64,000 nt of DNA. Source: Pieris napi. Its lineage: Eukaryota; Arthropoda; Insecta; Lepidoptera; Pieridae. Of the stretch, positions 32,606 through 44,720 are shown piece after piece (position 1 is the first letter of the stretch; each line of letters begins with the position of its first letter). Where the stretch lies: assembly GCF_905475465.1 (NCBI RefSeq), contig NC_062238.1, positions 8,350,501 to 8,414,500 of the forward strand, given 5' to 3'. Under the pieces are notes generated by a model. It searched no databases. It was not told the origin of the DNA and worked only from the letters and a program-made list of their open reading frames with translations. Both the position numbers and the translations under genes were made by a program.

Positions 32606-33697
32606 AAGGCCCATTTACATGATGCCATTTTCTTGCCTGTAGCATACAATTATATCAACGCAATAAATGAATTGCATAGTCTAAACAAAACGTAACATTC
32701 TTGATCAATGGGAAAAGTTTCCTTTCAAAACTATTATTGATGTAAACAGCACGTACAATAATTTCTTACGCAATTCTTGTACGCAATTATCTCTTCATTT
32801 ACAAACATGAGTACAGTGAGTGAGGGTGTGTTAAATTAAATTAAATAAAAATTTAATAAATTAAAAATTTATTTAGTTTAAATTCTTTATTTTGTTTGTC
32901 TTCCTTCGGTCCGAAACCGTCAACTTCAAATTCCTGTGAAAATGCTGCTAGCGCAGCATTACGTGCATCGGTTCTTATAATTTACATTTTCAGTATCCCA
33001 TAAACACTCATGACTGCGATAAATCTCAATGAACTTTATTATATCAGCAGAACTGAATTTAAACACCTTTTTACTCATATTCATACCTTTCTGTTGGATG
33101 GTTCTAATCTTTTAAGAAGACTGAGCTCTGGTGGTGAGGGTCTATTTTAAAAAAAACAATAATTTATGTTTATAAAGAGCCAAAGATGATACACTATCTG
33201 CGTCTAGAATAGAAGTACTAAAAACAAAAAACAGAAACTATCTTTTTATATAAAATTCAAACAGGTATTCTTTATATTCTAAACTAAAACTTTTTCTTTA
33301 CATGTGACAAGTGTTACTTGCCTTTATTACATTAATATTTACATATTCAAACTCCAACACTCTTCTAAAATATTTAAGACTTGAATGAAAAATTTGTCAA
33401 TGCAAATACGTGCAATACTTGCACGAAAGCGCCATTAAATGGTATAGGCACGTACAAGCCTGTGTTTAGACAAGACAATACTTGAAAGCAATAATCTCCT
33501 TAAAATAGTTGCATTGGTGTAAACAAAAGGCATGTGCAATTATTTCCTTGTCAATACTTGAATACAATACTTGCATTCAAGTTTTCAAGTGTAAACAGTT
33601 GCATACAATCCTTGAACGGCAATTATTGCGCTTCATTTATTGCATTCAATTATTGCTCTGGTATGTACAAGAAAATGGCATCATGTAAATGGGCCTT
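32606..33697. mobile_element. DNA transposon with 30-bp inverted ends carrying a MADF remnant
   Basis: The ends AAGGCCCATTTACATGATGC and its complement match perfectly for about 30 bases (32606-32637, 33669-33697). TA flanks both sides, so the duplication is TA or unresolved. Subterminal regions on both sides are rich in TTGCATTCAA/ATTGC-type words. The centre encodes a broken MADF protein on the minus strand. An accessory MADF gene points to PIF/Harbinger-type ancestry, although the flanks do not show a TWA duplication. Confidence 0.75.
32853..33084 (-). pseudogene. MADF (Myb/SANT-like) accessory protein, frameshifted
   Basis: From the ATG at 33084 the frame reads MNMSKKVFKFSSADIIKFIE, IYRSHECLWDTENVNYKNR and then stops (32959-32961). 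Shifting frame at that point continues ARNAALAAFSQEFEVDGFGP, KEDKQNKEFKLNKF. This is the first two-thirds of a MADF domain: hydrophobic helix with IIKFIEIY, the LWD tryptophan, the YKNR block, then the A-x-x-AL-x-x-F-x-x-E helix with the GFGPKE turn. MADF proteins bind DNA and are encoded beside the transposase in PIF/Harbinger elements. The frameshift and the missing C terminus make it inactive. No transposase was found next to it. Confidence 0.8.
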
Positions 33698-33699
33698 TA

Positions 33700-35140
33700 G
33701 GTACGTCGTTACTGGCTCTCAAAGGTTGCCATGGCAACATGAAACTAGTAGCGGTCAGACTAACTCCTCGAATTCTCTTCAGCTTGTTAACTTGTCCATA
33801 AATATATTATATCAATTCATACTGGAGCACAGAGCGCTGATTTTTTCTAATTTAGCAATAAAAATAAATAAATCGTCTATTAGTTAGTTAACGCCTGTTG
33901 TTTTAATTTTGAGAATGGCGACGATAATTTAAATATATCTGTTGAATCTATTTTAAATGAAAAAAATCCCATTAAATTTAAGTACAATCGTACAGTTTAG
34001 TATTACTAAAGTATTTTTACTAACGTTATTTATTTTAACAAGAATAGTACCAATGATATATACACATTGCTACATATACATTTCAAACATATTGTTAAGA
34101 CTAAGGTATATATCTTAGTCAACGTAACAGCTTGTACCGCAAGTAATTATTCAGAACTAGTCATGCATTCCTAGTTTCAACTTGTTCAGTACTAAATCTT
34201 AACAAATTTTACATCCTTGTTAGCACATACGTAGAATAATATTATAGCATTAGAAAGAATTTTTGTTAATCATTTATGTGCGTGTTATTTTATTTTTTCA
34301 TTCACAGACTATCAAATTAACATTGAACAGAGATAATAAAGACTAAAGTAATACAGTGCAACCATAGACCAAGCTTAGTGCAATATTACAGAAAATTTAT
34401 CAGTTCTGCGTAGAGTTGTATTATTTTTTCGTTTAACATGTCACCCACAGACTACTAAATTAAAATAAAACTAAAACAGACGTGTACCAAACTGGGAAAG
34501 TACAGAGTCACAGACTAGGATAGATTTTAGCAGGCGTTTTTTTTTTGGCACCAATAGTCATTGTAAGCGAAGATGATATCAGTTACAACAAAGAAGACCT
34601 ATAGCGCCGAAACAGAAGCTTAATAACAATATATAAATTACCTACTAATTAAACAAGGGGGAAAAACTTAATTATTAATGAGCACCTTATTAATAATAAT
34701 AATATTGTTAACTCAATTAATTTCATAAACTAGTAATAGGAGTACTGGCGAACACTTAAGCATGGTAATAGAATCAGTGTTCTTAAGTATCTCTCAAATC
34801 AAATAATCAAAATAAATAATTAAGAATGCAAAAACTATACAGTGGTACGCGAAACAATAAAATGAACTTTCGAATTTATAATATTAGCATAACAAGGAAA
34901 CAGTAAAATGCAAATTTAAAACCATTTACATTATTTATTCACGACTTTGATCCTACGAGAATAGAGACTTAGGGAGGCTTGACGCTACGCGAAACGAAAC
35001 AAAATGGATGCGGTAATTTGTTATAATTATTTATTTTATTTATTACAGAAATACATACATTATCCTTACAGACTATGCCAATAAGATAATGTCGAGAAAC
35101 AATTAATAAAATACAATAAAATAGGTACATATATATAATA
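33700..35140. other. Unassigned AT-rich sequence
   Basis: Nothing recognised. Confidence 0.5.
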
Positions 35141-35487
35141 TTAAACACATAGTATACACAATATCGCTACTGTGAATTCACTTTGCGAACATATAAATAT
35201 GTCGATAGTGTCGGAGACAGCATTCAGTAGGCGCAACGTCTTTGATAACGGGGATCTGTGCAACAGACTGGTTCTTGCCCTTGGTATCGCAAATAACCTA
35301 GGCCTTCGCCGTCGCACATATCCCATCGGTACAAAGAAACAAAGTTCTTGGAGTACTTACAATAATATTTTACTGATGCTATTTTGTTAAGGGTGGATGA
35401 AGCTATAGATTCAAATGGAAAGTTCAGGAGGAGGCATTTATCAATAAGGGGTCTATACGGCAGAACACTAAGAAACGGAAATAACAA
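35141..35487 (-). pseudogene. LINE ORF2 C-terminal remnant
   Basis: Minus strand, two frames. The first reads SVLPYRPLIDKCLLLNFPFE to about FVSLYRWDM. The second continues RPRLFAIPRARTSLLHRSPL, SKTLRLLNAVSDTIDIFICS and QSEF. The order F/L-x-x-P-x-ARTS/N-x-x-x-x-SP-x-x-R/K-x-x-x-x-x-N-(6)-DIF-x-x-S is the common C terminus of CR1/L2/Jockey-like ORF2 proteins. One frameshift near 35330 at least. No catalytic region. Confidence 0.65.
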
Positions 35488-37350
35488 TAACTTACGTGGA
35501 CTTAAGAGTTAATAACAAAACTGACACACAATTGATATGTAATTTTTAATATTATAGAACTAAAGTAAAAATAAATAACAATGTTTAATAAAAAGCATGG
35601 TCAAATTAAAATTCCTTCACCTGTTTCAGATAGAAAGCATAATTAATAAGTATAATTTACTGTAAATATATAAATTATCAGTCATATTTCTAAAATACAC
35701 AACAGCAAGAAAACTTATTTACTTATTTTCTGGCTTTATAACATCATTGACGTCGTTAGTTTAATATCGCATAAAAGATGCTTGAAGCGCGCAAGGGCCC
35801 CAAATATGTTAAATTTTTAATACAATTATCCCTGTTGCGTTATATATATTAGTTATGTAATGACACTTTTTATATTATTTTAAGTATGTATATGGATGTC
35901 ACCATTTCTCCAATAACATACCCAAATATATACAGCCAGTGTAGGACTATACAGTATACACTCAACATGAAATGAATATTTTAACAAGCGCCATCTAGTG
36001 GCGAAATTTTAACTAATTATTACTAAAGAGCATCCAAATTTCGTACCGCTGTCATCGCCACCGATCTGGAGCTAGATAATCAACTGAGCCATTCACAATT
36101 TACACTGAGCCATTGACGGGACACGCTCCGAACCCGCAATCTGCGATAATGATTTAATTCCCCGACTCTCCCTTTGTTTTACGTAATTAGAACCGTACCT
36201 TTTTTACGTTTAATTTTGATTTACGGCCCGTTTGTGGGTTTATGGAGGGCCTGTGATATTTTTCGTATGACTTTTTGGTGAAATAAGATACAGTATTCAT
36301 TCTAGGCCAAAAGCTTGGAGAACTTCAATTCTTAAATTGTAAACTTCCATTTTAAATAAAGAATAAAAAAATAGAAAACATTTATGATATTTAGCGCCCT
36401 CTTCTGAGGAAAAAAAGAACTATTTATATTATAAATGTTCATAGTTCATCAACGCAAGACGTCATATTATTTTTTTTTATAGGATTTGGTCGTAAATGAT
36501 TACGATATTTGATTAAAACCATAACGCCTTATCACACTGCTTTATCTATATCTCTGATCTCTATTCACAGTATAAACATAAGAGCTTATACAAGCTGTAT
36601 TATTTTTATATAAATAAAATACATGGAAAAATAAAAATAGCGTAAATAAATTACATGTAGAGAGTTGTGTAAAATACTACAGAATTGCCCCAGGATATTG
36701 AAATTAACTTGTTTATTGCTTGAGAGTCACAAGTTCGAGCACTTAGTAAAATTATTCGTACTGTTGATACTTTGAAGATAGTTCGAGAGGTACTTCAGTA
36801 CTTGAGAATATCTGTGCAATCATTACCCAATCTTGACATAGGTAACTTCGGTATGAGCTAACAGTACTTGTACCAATCTTAATCATTATATTAAAATTAT
36901 CCTTGTTTAGGACTTTATTTTTTTCATTTAATTCGTTAAATTCGCTGGACTTATGTCTGCATCAGATATACTATTGAGTAGACTTTGTCAAATACGACTC
37001 TCCCAGAACCTGTCCCTTTATGATTATTTTACAAAACAAAATTATTTTAAACTTAAATTACAGTAAGCACCAAAACACCTTGGTGCCAGATGGTACAAAT
37101 TTTAAATAACTAAGTACTACTTATAACTAAGAAACACATTACATATATATTATGTATATACTTTATGGACATTATACTAACTTTTTTATGGAATTAAGTA
37201 TTAAGATTGCTATGGAAGAGCTGGGAACATCTTGCACATTGTAATGCATACTTGTAATGAATAAACATTTTTATTATTTATAAAAAATCATTATACATTC
37301 GGTATTACATCGATTGTAATGAGAATTACATTTATGTCTTCAATTATCTA
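35488..37350. other. Unassigned AT-rich sequence
   Basis: No gene seen. The minus-strand word CCACTAGATGGCGC at 35988-36001 is annotated separately. Confidence 0.5.
35988..36001 (-). promoter_or_regulatory. CTCF-like core motif
   Basis: CCACTAGATGGCGC on the minus strand agrees at every position with the remembered core CCASYAGRTGGCGC. Whether it is bound is unknown. Similar words occur inside repeats at 31859 and 58728. Confidence 0.35.
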
Positions 37351-37462
37351 AGAACTGGCAGTAAATGTAAAATTAGAAGCATTAATATTTATATCTTTAA
37401 TGACGAATCACAAGTGTACATTGTGTTACCTACGTGAATAAATGATTTTTGAATTTGAATTT
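37351..37462 (+). mobile_element. LINE-tail-like repeat, family A, copy 6
   Basis: In the opposite orientation to copies 1-5: AACTGGCAGTAAATGTAAAA, AAGTGTACATTGTGTTACCT and GAATAAATGATTTTTGAATT with a TTGAATT tail. This orientation shows the AATAAA and tail at the 3' end. Confidence 0.7.
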
Positions 37463-38537
37463 ATCTAGTTAAATTTCAAAGTCACCAACACGTTCATACA
37501 CTAGAGAGAGACGAGTTAATGGTAGACTCGTCTGGGTACATAAATCGGGGATTATTTTCGAGATAGAAGCATTTCAGTCACGTATCGTGGCTAAGCTCGA
37601 GATATAACTTACACTCAACTTCTTGACGTAGACGTCTAGCAAAATAATAGTTTCGTGGTAGATTCGGTGTTCTAAAGTCAAATTTCTCTTCGCTACTTGC
37701 TGTATAACTAAAAGCATGTATAAGGAAATTTGTTTATAATGGCAATTGTACTCACGGGCGTGTAATTTAGAGGCAAGGCAGCCCGAAGAAATTAATGATT
37801 CTTTGGTACCAAGCAGCCAAGCCAAGCACCATTTAGTACAGTTGAATGCGTTTTTAATGACATCGAAAGGAATAGCCAAACACACCATAATAAGAGGACG
37901 TTATACAAAGCGTTTTCTGAAACAAAAACCTTCTTTATATAAATATGTATGAACTTCAGTATTGTAATAGATCAACATAGTAACTACACATGTATACATA
38001 CATAATAACTAAAAATCAAAATTGCACACATACAAATTACAAGCGTGTTCTTTAATGTAACCTGTAATCTGTAATTTTTGTCTGCTCTTGTTTTTTCATT
38101 TGATTAAAAACAGTCTTTAATACTTTAGTAATATTGTGTTTAGAAGAAATCGCTATGGTCAAATTATCATTTTCATCATTGCTAAAAACAAATCGTTATA
38201 ATAATTCTGCAGCGTGAATGCTTTACGGCGTCGAGATGACATTGTTTTCACGGTATGTACAATAACAAACGAAAAACAATGCGTGATCTTCTGCTCTTGA
38301 CACGTGCCAAACGTCGCGTCGTCGGGAATCAACAAACATTACTGGAGGTGTAAAGAATCACGTCGGTCATTATAACCGGACACAATTTATTAAAATTATA
38401 CACAATAAGCAACATGTCGCTGTAAGTAAGTCATTATATCCGACTTTTTTATAAAGAATTTTATATGAAAACTAAACTTCGTAGTGTAATTACGTTATAA
38501 TAAGCGGTTGTTCAATATAGACGGAGTCACAATAAAC
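37463..38537. other. Unassigned sequence
   Basis: A possible small terminal exon on the minus strand at 37578-37699 is discussed in the findings. Otherwise nothing. Confidence 0.45.
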
Positions 38538-38607
38538 GGATTCTACTGTAAATAATTTAATAGGCCACCTTTTTTTTCTTTTCTTTTCGTGGGGATTAAA
38601 ATAGATA

Positions 38608-38770
38608 AATGCGTTACGCATACCTTCCCGTGGCGCGTCTGCCTTGTGGTGGAAGGTGATGTGGGATTCGCTACAGTGAATACCCATTAAAACCCCACAG
38701 CGCCAACAACAATAGACGGAGGCAGGACACGGTAATAGCGTAGCCTTGTCTGCATGCCGCCACGTGATCA
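38608..38770 (-). repeat. Dispersed repeat K, copy 1
   Basis: On the minus strand, CACGTGGCGGCATGCAGACA to GGTATGCGTAACGCATT. The same order (GTGTGGCGGGATGCGGACAA ... GTCATGCGTAACGCATT) occurs at 40553-40644 on the plus strand with a much-changed middle. A frame of 93 codons on the minus strand is open but unrecognised. Confidence 0.45.
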
Positions 38771-38790
38771 ACCGTTGTAATCACGACAAG

Positions 38791-39339
38791 ACGTTAACTT
38801 ATATAATGCTGCCACTATATTAATAATAATGCTAAAATCTGGACTCGAAAGTAGTATCTAGTATAGCGGGCTACTTAGACAACGCACAAGACAATTTTGA
38901 ATACATTAATCAAATTACATCCAGTAAGACATTTTAATTTGGTCATAGAAGCTTAACCCGAACAAAATGTGATCCTACTACAATACGTCATTAATAAATT
39001 TAAATTATTTTTACGCCATCAATTCAAGAGAGAATTTCTAATAAGAATCATTAAAAAAATAATGACTACTTGGAAATTAATGAGATTTGATAATGAATAT
39101 CTTGAAGTGACGGTTTTTAAATTAAATGGAACTGAGTAATTGGTTAATTTGAAGTCTAGACATCTTGATATTGACATTGTTGAGATCTAATAATACCTTA
39201 ATATGATTTAAACTTTGTGTAGATTTACCGAAACTACTATACGTATTTTGAACTTCAGACTTTAATTCTTCTATGGAAGCTGTAACTATGTAAACATTTA
39301 GACTTAGTAAATAAATATATTATTGAACGAAGTATTTTT
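38791..39339. other. Unassigned AT-rich sequence
   Basis: Nothing recognised. Confidence 0.5.
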
Positions 39340-39680
39340 GAAGTGAAACTTCTTTAGGCGCATGAGGAAAATTTTTTACGGAACGTCACGCAGTTTTTGT
39401 TGAAGAAAAGGGAGATAGCGATTGAGATCGATTGAGAGAGAGTGAGAAGGGCGAATTACCTTATACAAATTCTATTTTTAAAATTAAAATTTCGTAAAGA
39501 GAATTTATCAAATATTAGTATTTTATATTTTATATTTTATGCCAAAGTATTTATTGAAATCTTAAATGACGAAATGTAAATTAAAATGTTTCTTTTATCG
39601 AAGAAATAAATTTAAAAAAATAATTAATAATTTTTTATTTTCGACACTTTTAATATTTTAATGACAGTTAAAATTTGACA
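39340..39680 (+). mobile_element. Repeat family G, copy 2 (5' two-thirds)
   Basis: Begins GAAGTGAAACTTCTTTAGGC and includes GAGAGAGAGTGAGAAGGGCG, TTATCGAAGAAATAAATT and TTTAATGACAGTTAAAATTT, in the order of the complete copy at 59614. The 3' end is missing. Confidence 0.75.
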
Positions 39681-40552
39681 AATGAAAAATGACAGCTTGC
39701 CTAAAGGGACTGCTTTTAATAATATATTTTAGTAATTAGTTATTATATTTTAAGGTTAGTTATTCTTTTTTGTTATAGATTTTGTTTTTATATCTAATTG
39801 AATTAATCAAATACCATGTTTTATTTTTTGGATGTTTTCAACAAATGATAAATTATGAAAACTATTTGGACATTGACTATATACTTCACGAACTTCATTC
39901 GCCAATAAAAATGCTAGATAGTCCATCAATCGCGGTCGGCGTGAAGCGTAAAACTAATAATTAAACTGGTTCAATTCCACGCCAGGTCAGCCCGGCTCTG
40001 GGGATTAAAACTAAATTGCGATCACTGTACATATATTAACTTACAGGCTGAGTTTGTACAGAGGCCGAATGTCACATTTAATTACTAGTCTCAGTTCGTG
40101 TTACAGGCTCTACGGCCTTATGTGGTTCAACAGTCCACAATTGCTGATCTTGGTCTTTTTCCTTATCTGCTAAGTAGGTGTTAACATAAATATTCACCGT
40201 TTTTTTTGTGGTAAATTGAAGTTACAAATTAAAAATACAAATTTTGTAATCCTTATTAAACGTTTATTGTATTTCCAACCTTATAAAAAACACATTTACA
40301 CAACACAACAAAAAATATTATTATAAAACCTTTATTAATGAATCCATACAATATTATTTATTGTACATTTCTCAATTTTTAATTTTTTTTAGAGAAATGT
40401 ATATTAAATTGGTTTAAATATGATTAAGAATGTATAATAATATTATAAAGTTCAGTATTTTATTGGGCCTACTATAGTGTTGGAACCCCATCTTGAGGCT
40501 GGCCCATCTAGGCCACCTTAGAGGGCCTTGATTTCAATTTTCAACGACTGTT
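39681..40552. other. Unassigned AT-rich sequence
   Basis: Nothing recognised. Confidence 0.5.
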
Positions 40553-40644
40553 CGTGTGGCGGGATGCGGACAACAGATGCACAGCAACGATTACCACATT
40601 ACCCTTCACGAGGCAGCAGTGCCCCGTCATGCGTAACGCATTTT
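40553..40644 (+). repeat. Dispersed repeat K, copy 2
   Basis: See copy 1 at 38608. The conserved ends are GTGGCGGGATGCGGACAA and ATGCGTAACGCATT. Confidence 0.45.
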
Positions 40645-40818
40645 CCCACCAAAACACTGCTTTTCGATACTTCCATACACTGCTTGCTAATACAATTATG
40701 ATATCGTCTGACCAGTGTCTACCTATTCACCGTTTACCGTTAGGGCCGGGCCATTTCGTCACATTATATTACCATGCTGTGTATCTTGCCACTTTGGTTT
40801 CAGTTGGCCTTAATGCAG

Positions 40819-41116
40819 TTTTGACGTGACAACGTCTTATAAATCGATGGAGCCGGCTGCACGCACGTAAAAACATGACTCATGCGGCGTTACCTCACTC
40901 TGAGGCGTTACCTCGCTTTGAGGCGTTACCTCGCTCTGAGGCGTTACCTCGCTCTGAGGCGTTCCGTTTAAGGCTTGAAGTGCAAGCGAGAGCGCGAAGC
41001 GACAGAGAGGCACATCTCTTCAGCGTTCGACATCTGTCTCTCTCCTACTTGAGTGAGCGATTCGTGACGTTGTCACGTTCAACTATCGTCAGTAAACCGA
41101 CTTTACAGACAACCGA
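40819..41116 (+). mobile_element. Helitron-like element, subfamily H2
   Basis: Starts TTTTGACGTGACAACGTCTT. The inverted partner GACGTTGTCACGT lies about 47 bases before the end, followed by the stem GTAAA-CCGAC-TTTAC and terminal CAACCGAT. The framework is that of family H (7604), but the interior is unrelated and contains an 18-bp tandem repeat. Internal repeats plus subterminal inverted repeats and a 3' stem are the DINE-1/Helentron-associated layout. The family may continue beyond 41116. Confidence 0.7.
40886..40961. repeat. 18-bp tandem repeat inside the H2 element (about 4 units)
   Basis: Units of GCGTTACCTCGCTCTGAG. They keep a 139-codon frame (40875-41294) open through the element; this frame is not taken as a gene. 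Confidence 0.9.
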
Positions 41117-44100
41117 TTTTATTTTGAAATACAATAAACTTTTAATTACATATTTCGTGATAAACGAGAAATACCACTACAAAACTTGTATTAACCAAAC
41201 CAATATAAATTCTATATTTTGTCGTTCATACAGCATAATTATATTTTTAAACCATTATTTAATAATTAAGGAGTCGCGAACTATGATTCCCTGAAGTCAA
41301 CATCCAATACATTTTTGACGTATGGGACTTAGTAGTTCCTTCCTAAGAAAAGCACAGTAATGAGATCTCTATATATAAGTGTCCTATGAGGAATCTATGC
41401 AAATACATTGTGGACTAAGTAAATAGGCTATTTTTATCGTCGCAGCTTGTTTATAGTCGCCTCATTTGGCATTCTTCCACCGGCCAGCGGCTTTTAACTC
41501 TCCTTTAATTATTGCAAGCTATACAGCTTATAGGCTTAATTATTTTTACTATCTTGCGAATTTATTAAAACAAATATATTCCTAAATTTTCTATGAGATA
41601 CATTCCTATCATTTGTTGCAAGAAGCGTAAGTTTATAATTAGTTTATTACAATATTAAAACAAATGACTGCTACTTAAAGTTGTACATATATTATTTCTT
41701 AATATAACAATAATCAGAAAATACCTTAAAACAATAGAAAATTTAGTAAACTTATATTTAATACATTTTAAAACAAATTTCAGTATAAAAATTTGTATTT
41801 TGCCTATTAATATCGACATGCAGTTTTTCATACACAAGAACACATCCAATAAGTTATATAAAATCTCTTCAATATTTTAGTTCGCGTTTCATCGCGTCCA
41901 AACTGGCCAATTCCTGGTTAATATATGGAAATGGAATAATAAATAACCCATATCAAGAACAATATCTCTTGGAACGAGAAAATATGGCAAAAATACAATT
42001 ACCCCAATCTATCAGTGAGAAATAAATTCGGGAAGTTGATATAGAGTCGTTTTAATGGCATTTAAAGAACAATGTAGTATAATTTACGTGGTTCCCTGGC
42101 AGCTACGAGTTTCATTCTGGATTGAGGCCAACATTTTACATAATATAGGTTTTAATAGCTCAACTTACGTATCACTGTTTAATATGCTTGATTGCGGCAC
42201 TAAATTGCATTCCTAAGATGATATGAAATAGCAATTAGGTACCAATAATAGGTTATAACTGATATTTGCCGTAAATTAGACGTGGATTTAATGTCTCATA
42301 CAATGATTTTATGCAATTGAATGGAAATTAAAGTGTAAAGTATTTAATATTTTGTAAGCTAGTAATCTGTCATGTTTTGATATATACGAAACCTAGATGC
42401 TTAACTTATGCTCATTATTGACATAGACAAAAAGAGGTATTTCCATTAAATTGTATATATATAGATGAAGCAACGTTGCGCTATCTTGCAGCTAAAGTGT
42501 ACGTGGTAAAGCAATGAATTATATATAAAAAATATCGTATTTACTACGACTTCTAATATATGAACGATAATCAACTGGATTTGTCATAGAAATATTTGGA
42601 TTTGGTGTGGTCGCAGACGTATTACACGACGGCGTTATTATTTGTCAATCATATAAAAGGAAAGCTGGTAAAGGTTGAGAAAAACTTATTCGTATTTTAT
42701 ACGAACACTCAAGATGGTTTTCTTTTAAAGTTTTGAATGTGTGATTTCAATCTTAACCTTTTCTCATATACGGCCTTTACCCTATTCCTATAATTTCATA
42801 AAATTTAAGGTCTACTAACAAGACAAGTAGTTTTAGCAACAGCCTTGACAGACAAATGAAACTTTCATATATTAGGCTTCAAGATTTTCCGAAACAAATC
42901 CGACAATATCTCTCCTTTCCTGATATTATAAAACATCACAAAGGAGCCAAATTAAAGCTCTCTAAAGTTGTCTCAGTAAAATAATGGTGCATTAATAGCG
43001 GTGTCCATTTCCTCAAAGTCGATCGAATCGCCATGATTGAGTTCTTCCCTCTATAACGTTATTAGTTGGCTCTTTGATCCCAGCCAGGTTAGCAAAGGCT
43101 ATATTAAAAGGATTTCTCGAGGTCTTAAAGAAATAGCGCTTTAATCAACTTTTCTAAGACAAAAAATACTAAAGGATTTTAATAGCCGACTACCAGTGTT
43201 GCTAGTGACAATGTATTTTTTCAATGGACCATTTCTTTAGATTTTCAAATAGCGACTTTATTATTTTTTTATATTGTTCTATAAATGAAATCGTTGACAA
43301 AGGATTCGTTCGGAAAGTTTTAGCGTATTATTTTGTATCGTATATTTAAGCAATTTATTATAGTATATATTAAAATTGCATTTATTTACATAGATCACTG
43401 GTAAAATTAAATTAAGTTAATTTGCATTCATACGGAGTGTAATGTAATTTTGTTAGCTTAATACTTTTATTTTATTAAAATCATTTTAATAGGCTGAATC
43501 TGAATTGAAAAAGTGTAACTGCGTTCTTCCTGATAGACACAGAGACATTTGATAAGAAATATAGACTCCTAGCAATGATTAGTTAATATTACTTATTGGA
43601 TTAATTTTTGTTCTTTTTAGTCTTAACTTTTAAGTAAGTAATTGAATGTGTACCGCGGTTTGGCCTTTCTGGCAACAAGATTAAAACCCTAGTGGTTTTT
43701 GTCACAACCGTTTTGTCATGAAGGTTTCATATTATTAAAATTAATCAAAATAACATGGTAATGCGTTATAATAATGTTATAATATGAGCGCTTGTGTATA
43801 TATATATATATATAAACCGTATGTTTTAGCGTCTATTTTGCAGTATATTAGTAAAATTTAATGTTTGATGAAACGTGTAACTGAGAAACATAAAAAATAT
43901 TTTATAAAATATCATTTATACGATCGCCGGTACTATAAATCAAAAGCGATTGCGTTTTCGACTTCGATAATGAGGTTTTATACACCGCGATCCGTAGACA
44001 ACACGAGGATTACATCGGGATTGCACACAAAAACGTCAGTCAATGAATTTTTTTATTTTCAACTATTTACGTAACGCATATATTTAATATTTAAAAAAAA

Positions 44101-44720
44101 TTGTCTTATTTTGGTGCACAAGTCTAATAAGTTACATTATAACCACCAACATTTCTGCACTATATTTTTTTTTTTAGATTTTTTTTATATAGAAACGTAT
44201 AGCAAACGGGTAGGGCAGGCTTAGACATTGCCTTAACAGTAGTGTAGTAGTGTATGTAGAAAGTCGAAAACTACATTTGTCGACATGAACTGTCATTTTC
44301 ATACAAATTTAGTTTTCGACGTTGCGCTCTATTTGTTTAACATATCCCAACATAGCATTTGACACTAATTAACTAATTCGAAACGATATTTTATTATTTC
44401 CCATAATTTTTTAACTAATCGCAAACTGTCTACTAATGAGACGAAAAGTTTAACATTTAACAAAAGCAAAACGTGTTAAATTGAATGAACAATTTCTGAA
44501 GTGCAATAATTTGTATGGTATAATGTTGAACACTTCTTCGGTAAGATTGCAAGTCTGGAATAGCGTTTATTATCCCGGACAAATGCACTGTTCTCATGAT
44601 ATACTTTCATAAGATACAATTCCATTAATATCTAATTAGCAATTATTCAAAAAACTAATATTCAGTAATAGAATTTTTTTTAACGATCTTTTAGAAGTAT
44701 GCATCAGATTTGAAGGTATG
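41117..44720. other. Long unassigned AT-rich stretch
   Basis: The longest interval with no recognised repeat. It has a (TA)9 microsatellite at 43797-43814 and no supported frame. Such a repeat-poor stretch could hold conserved non-coding sequence; nothing specific can be named. Confidence 0.5.

Noticed and set aside
37574..37888. 104-codon minus-strand frame with an ATG start
   Set aside because: No recognisable domain. A different frame of the same strand looks more protein-like near its end (see finding at 37578), so the ATG frame is not supported.
40875..41294. 139-codon frame, the longest in the window
   Set aside because: The first third is an 18-bp tandem repeat inside an H2 element and the rest runs out of the element into AT-rich sequence. 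No motif.
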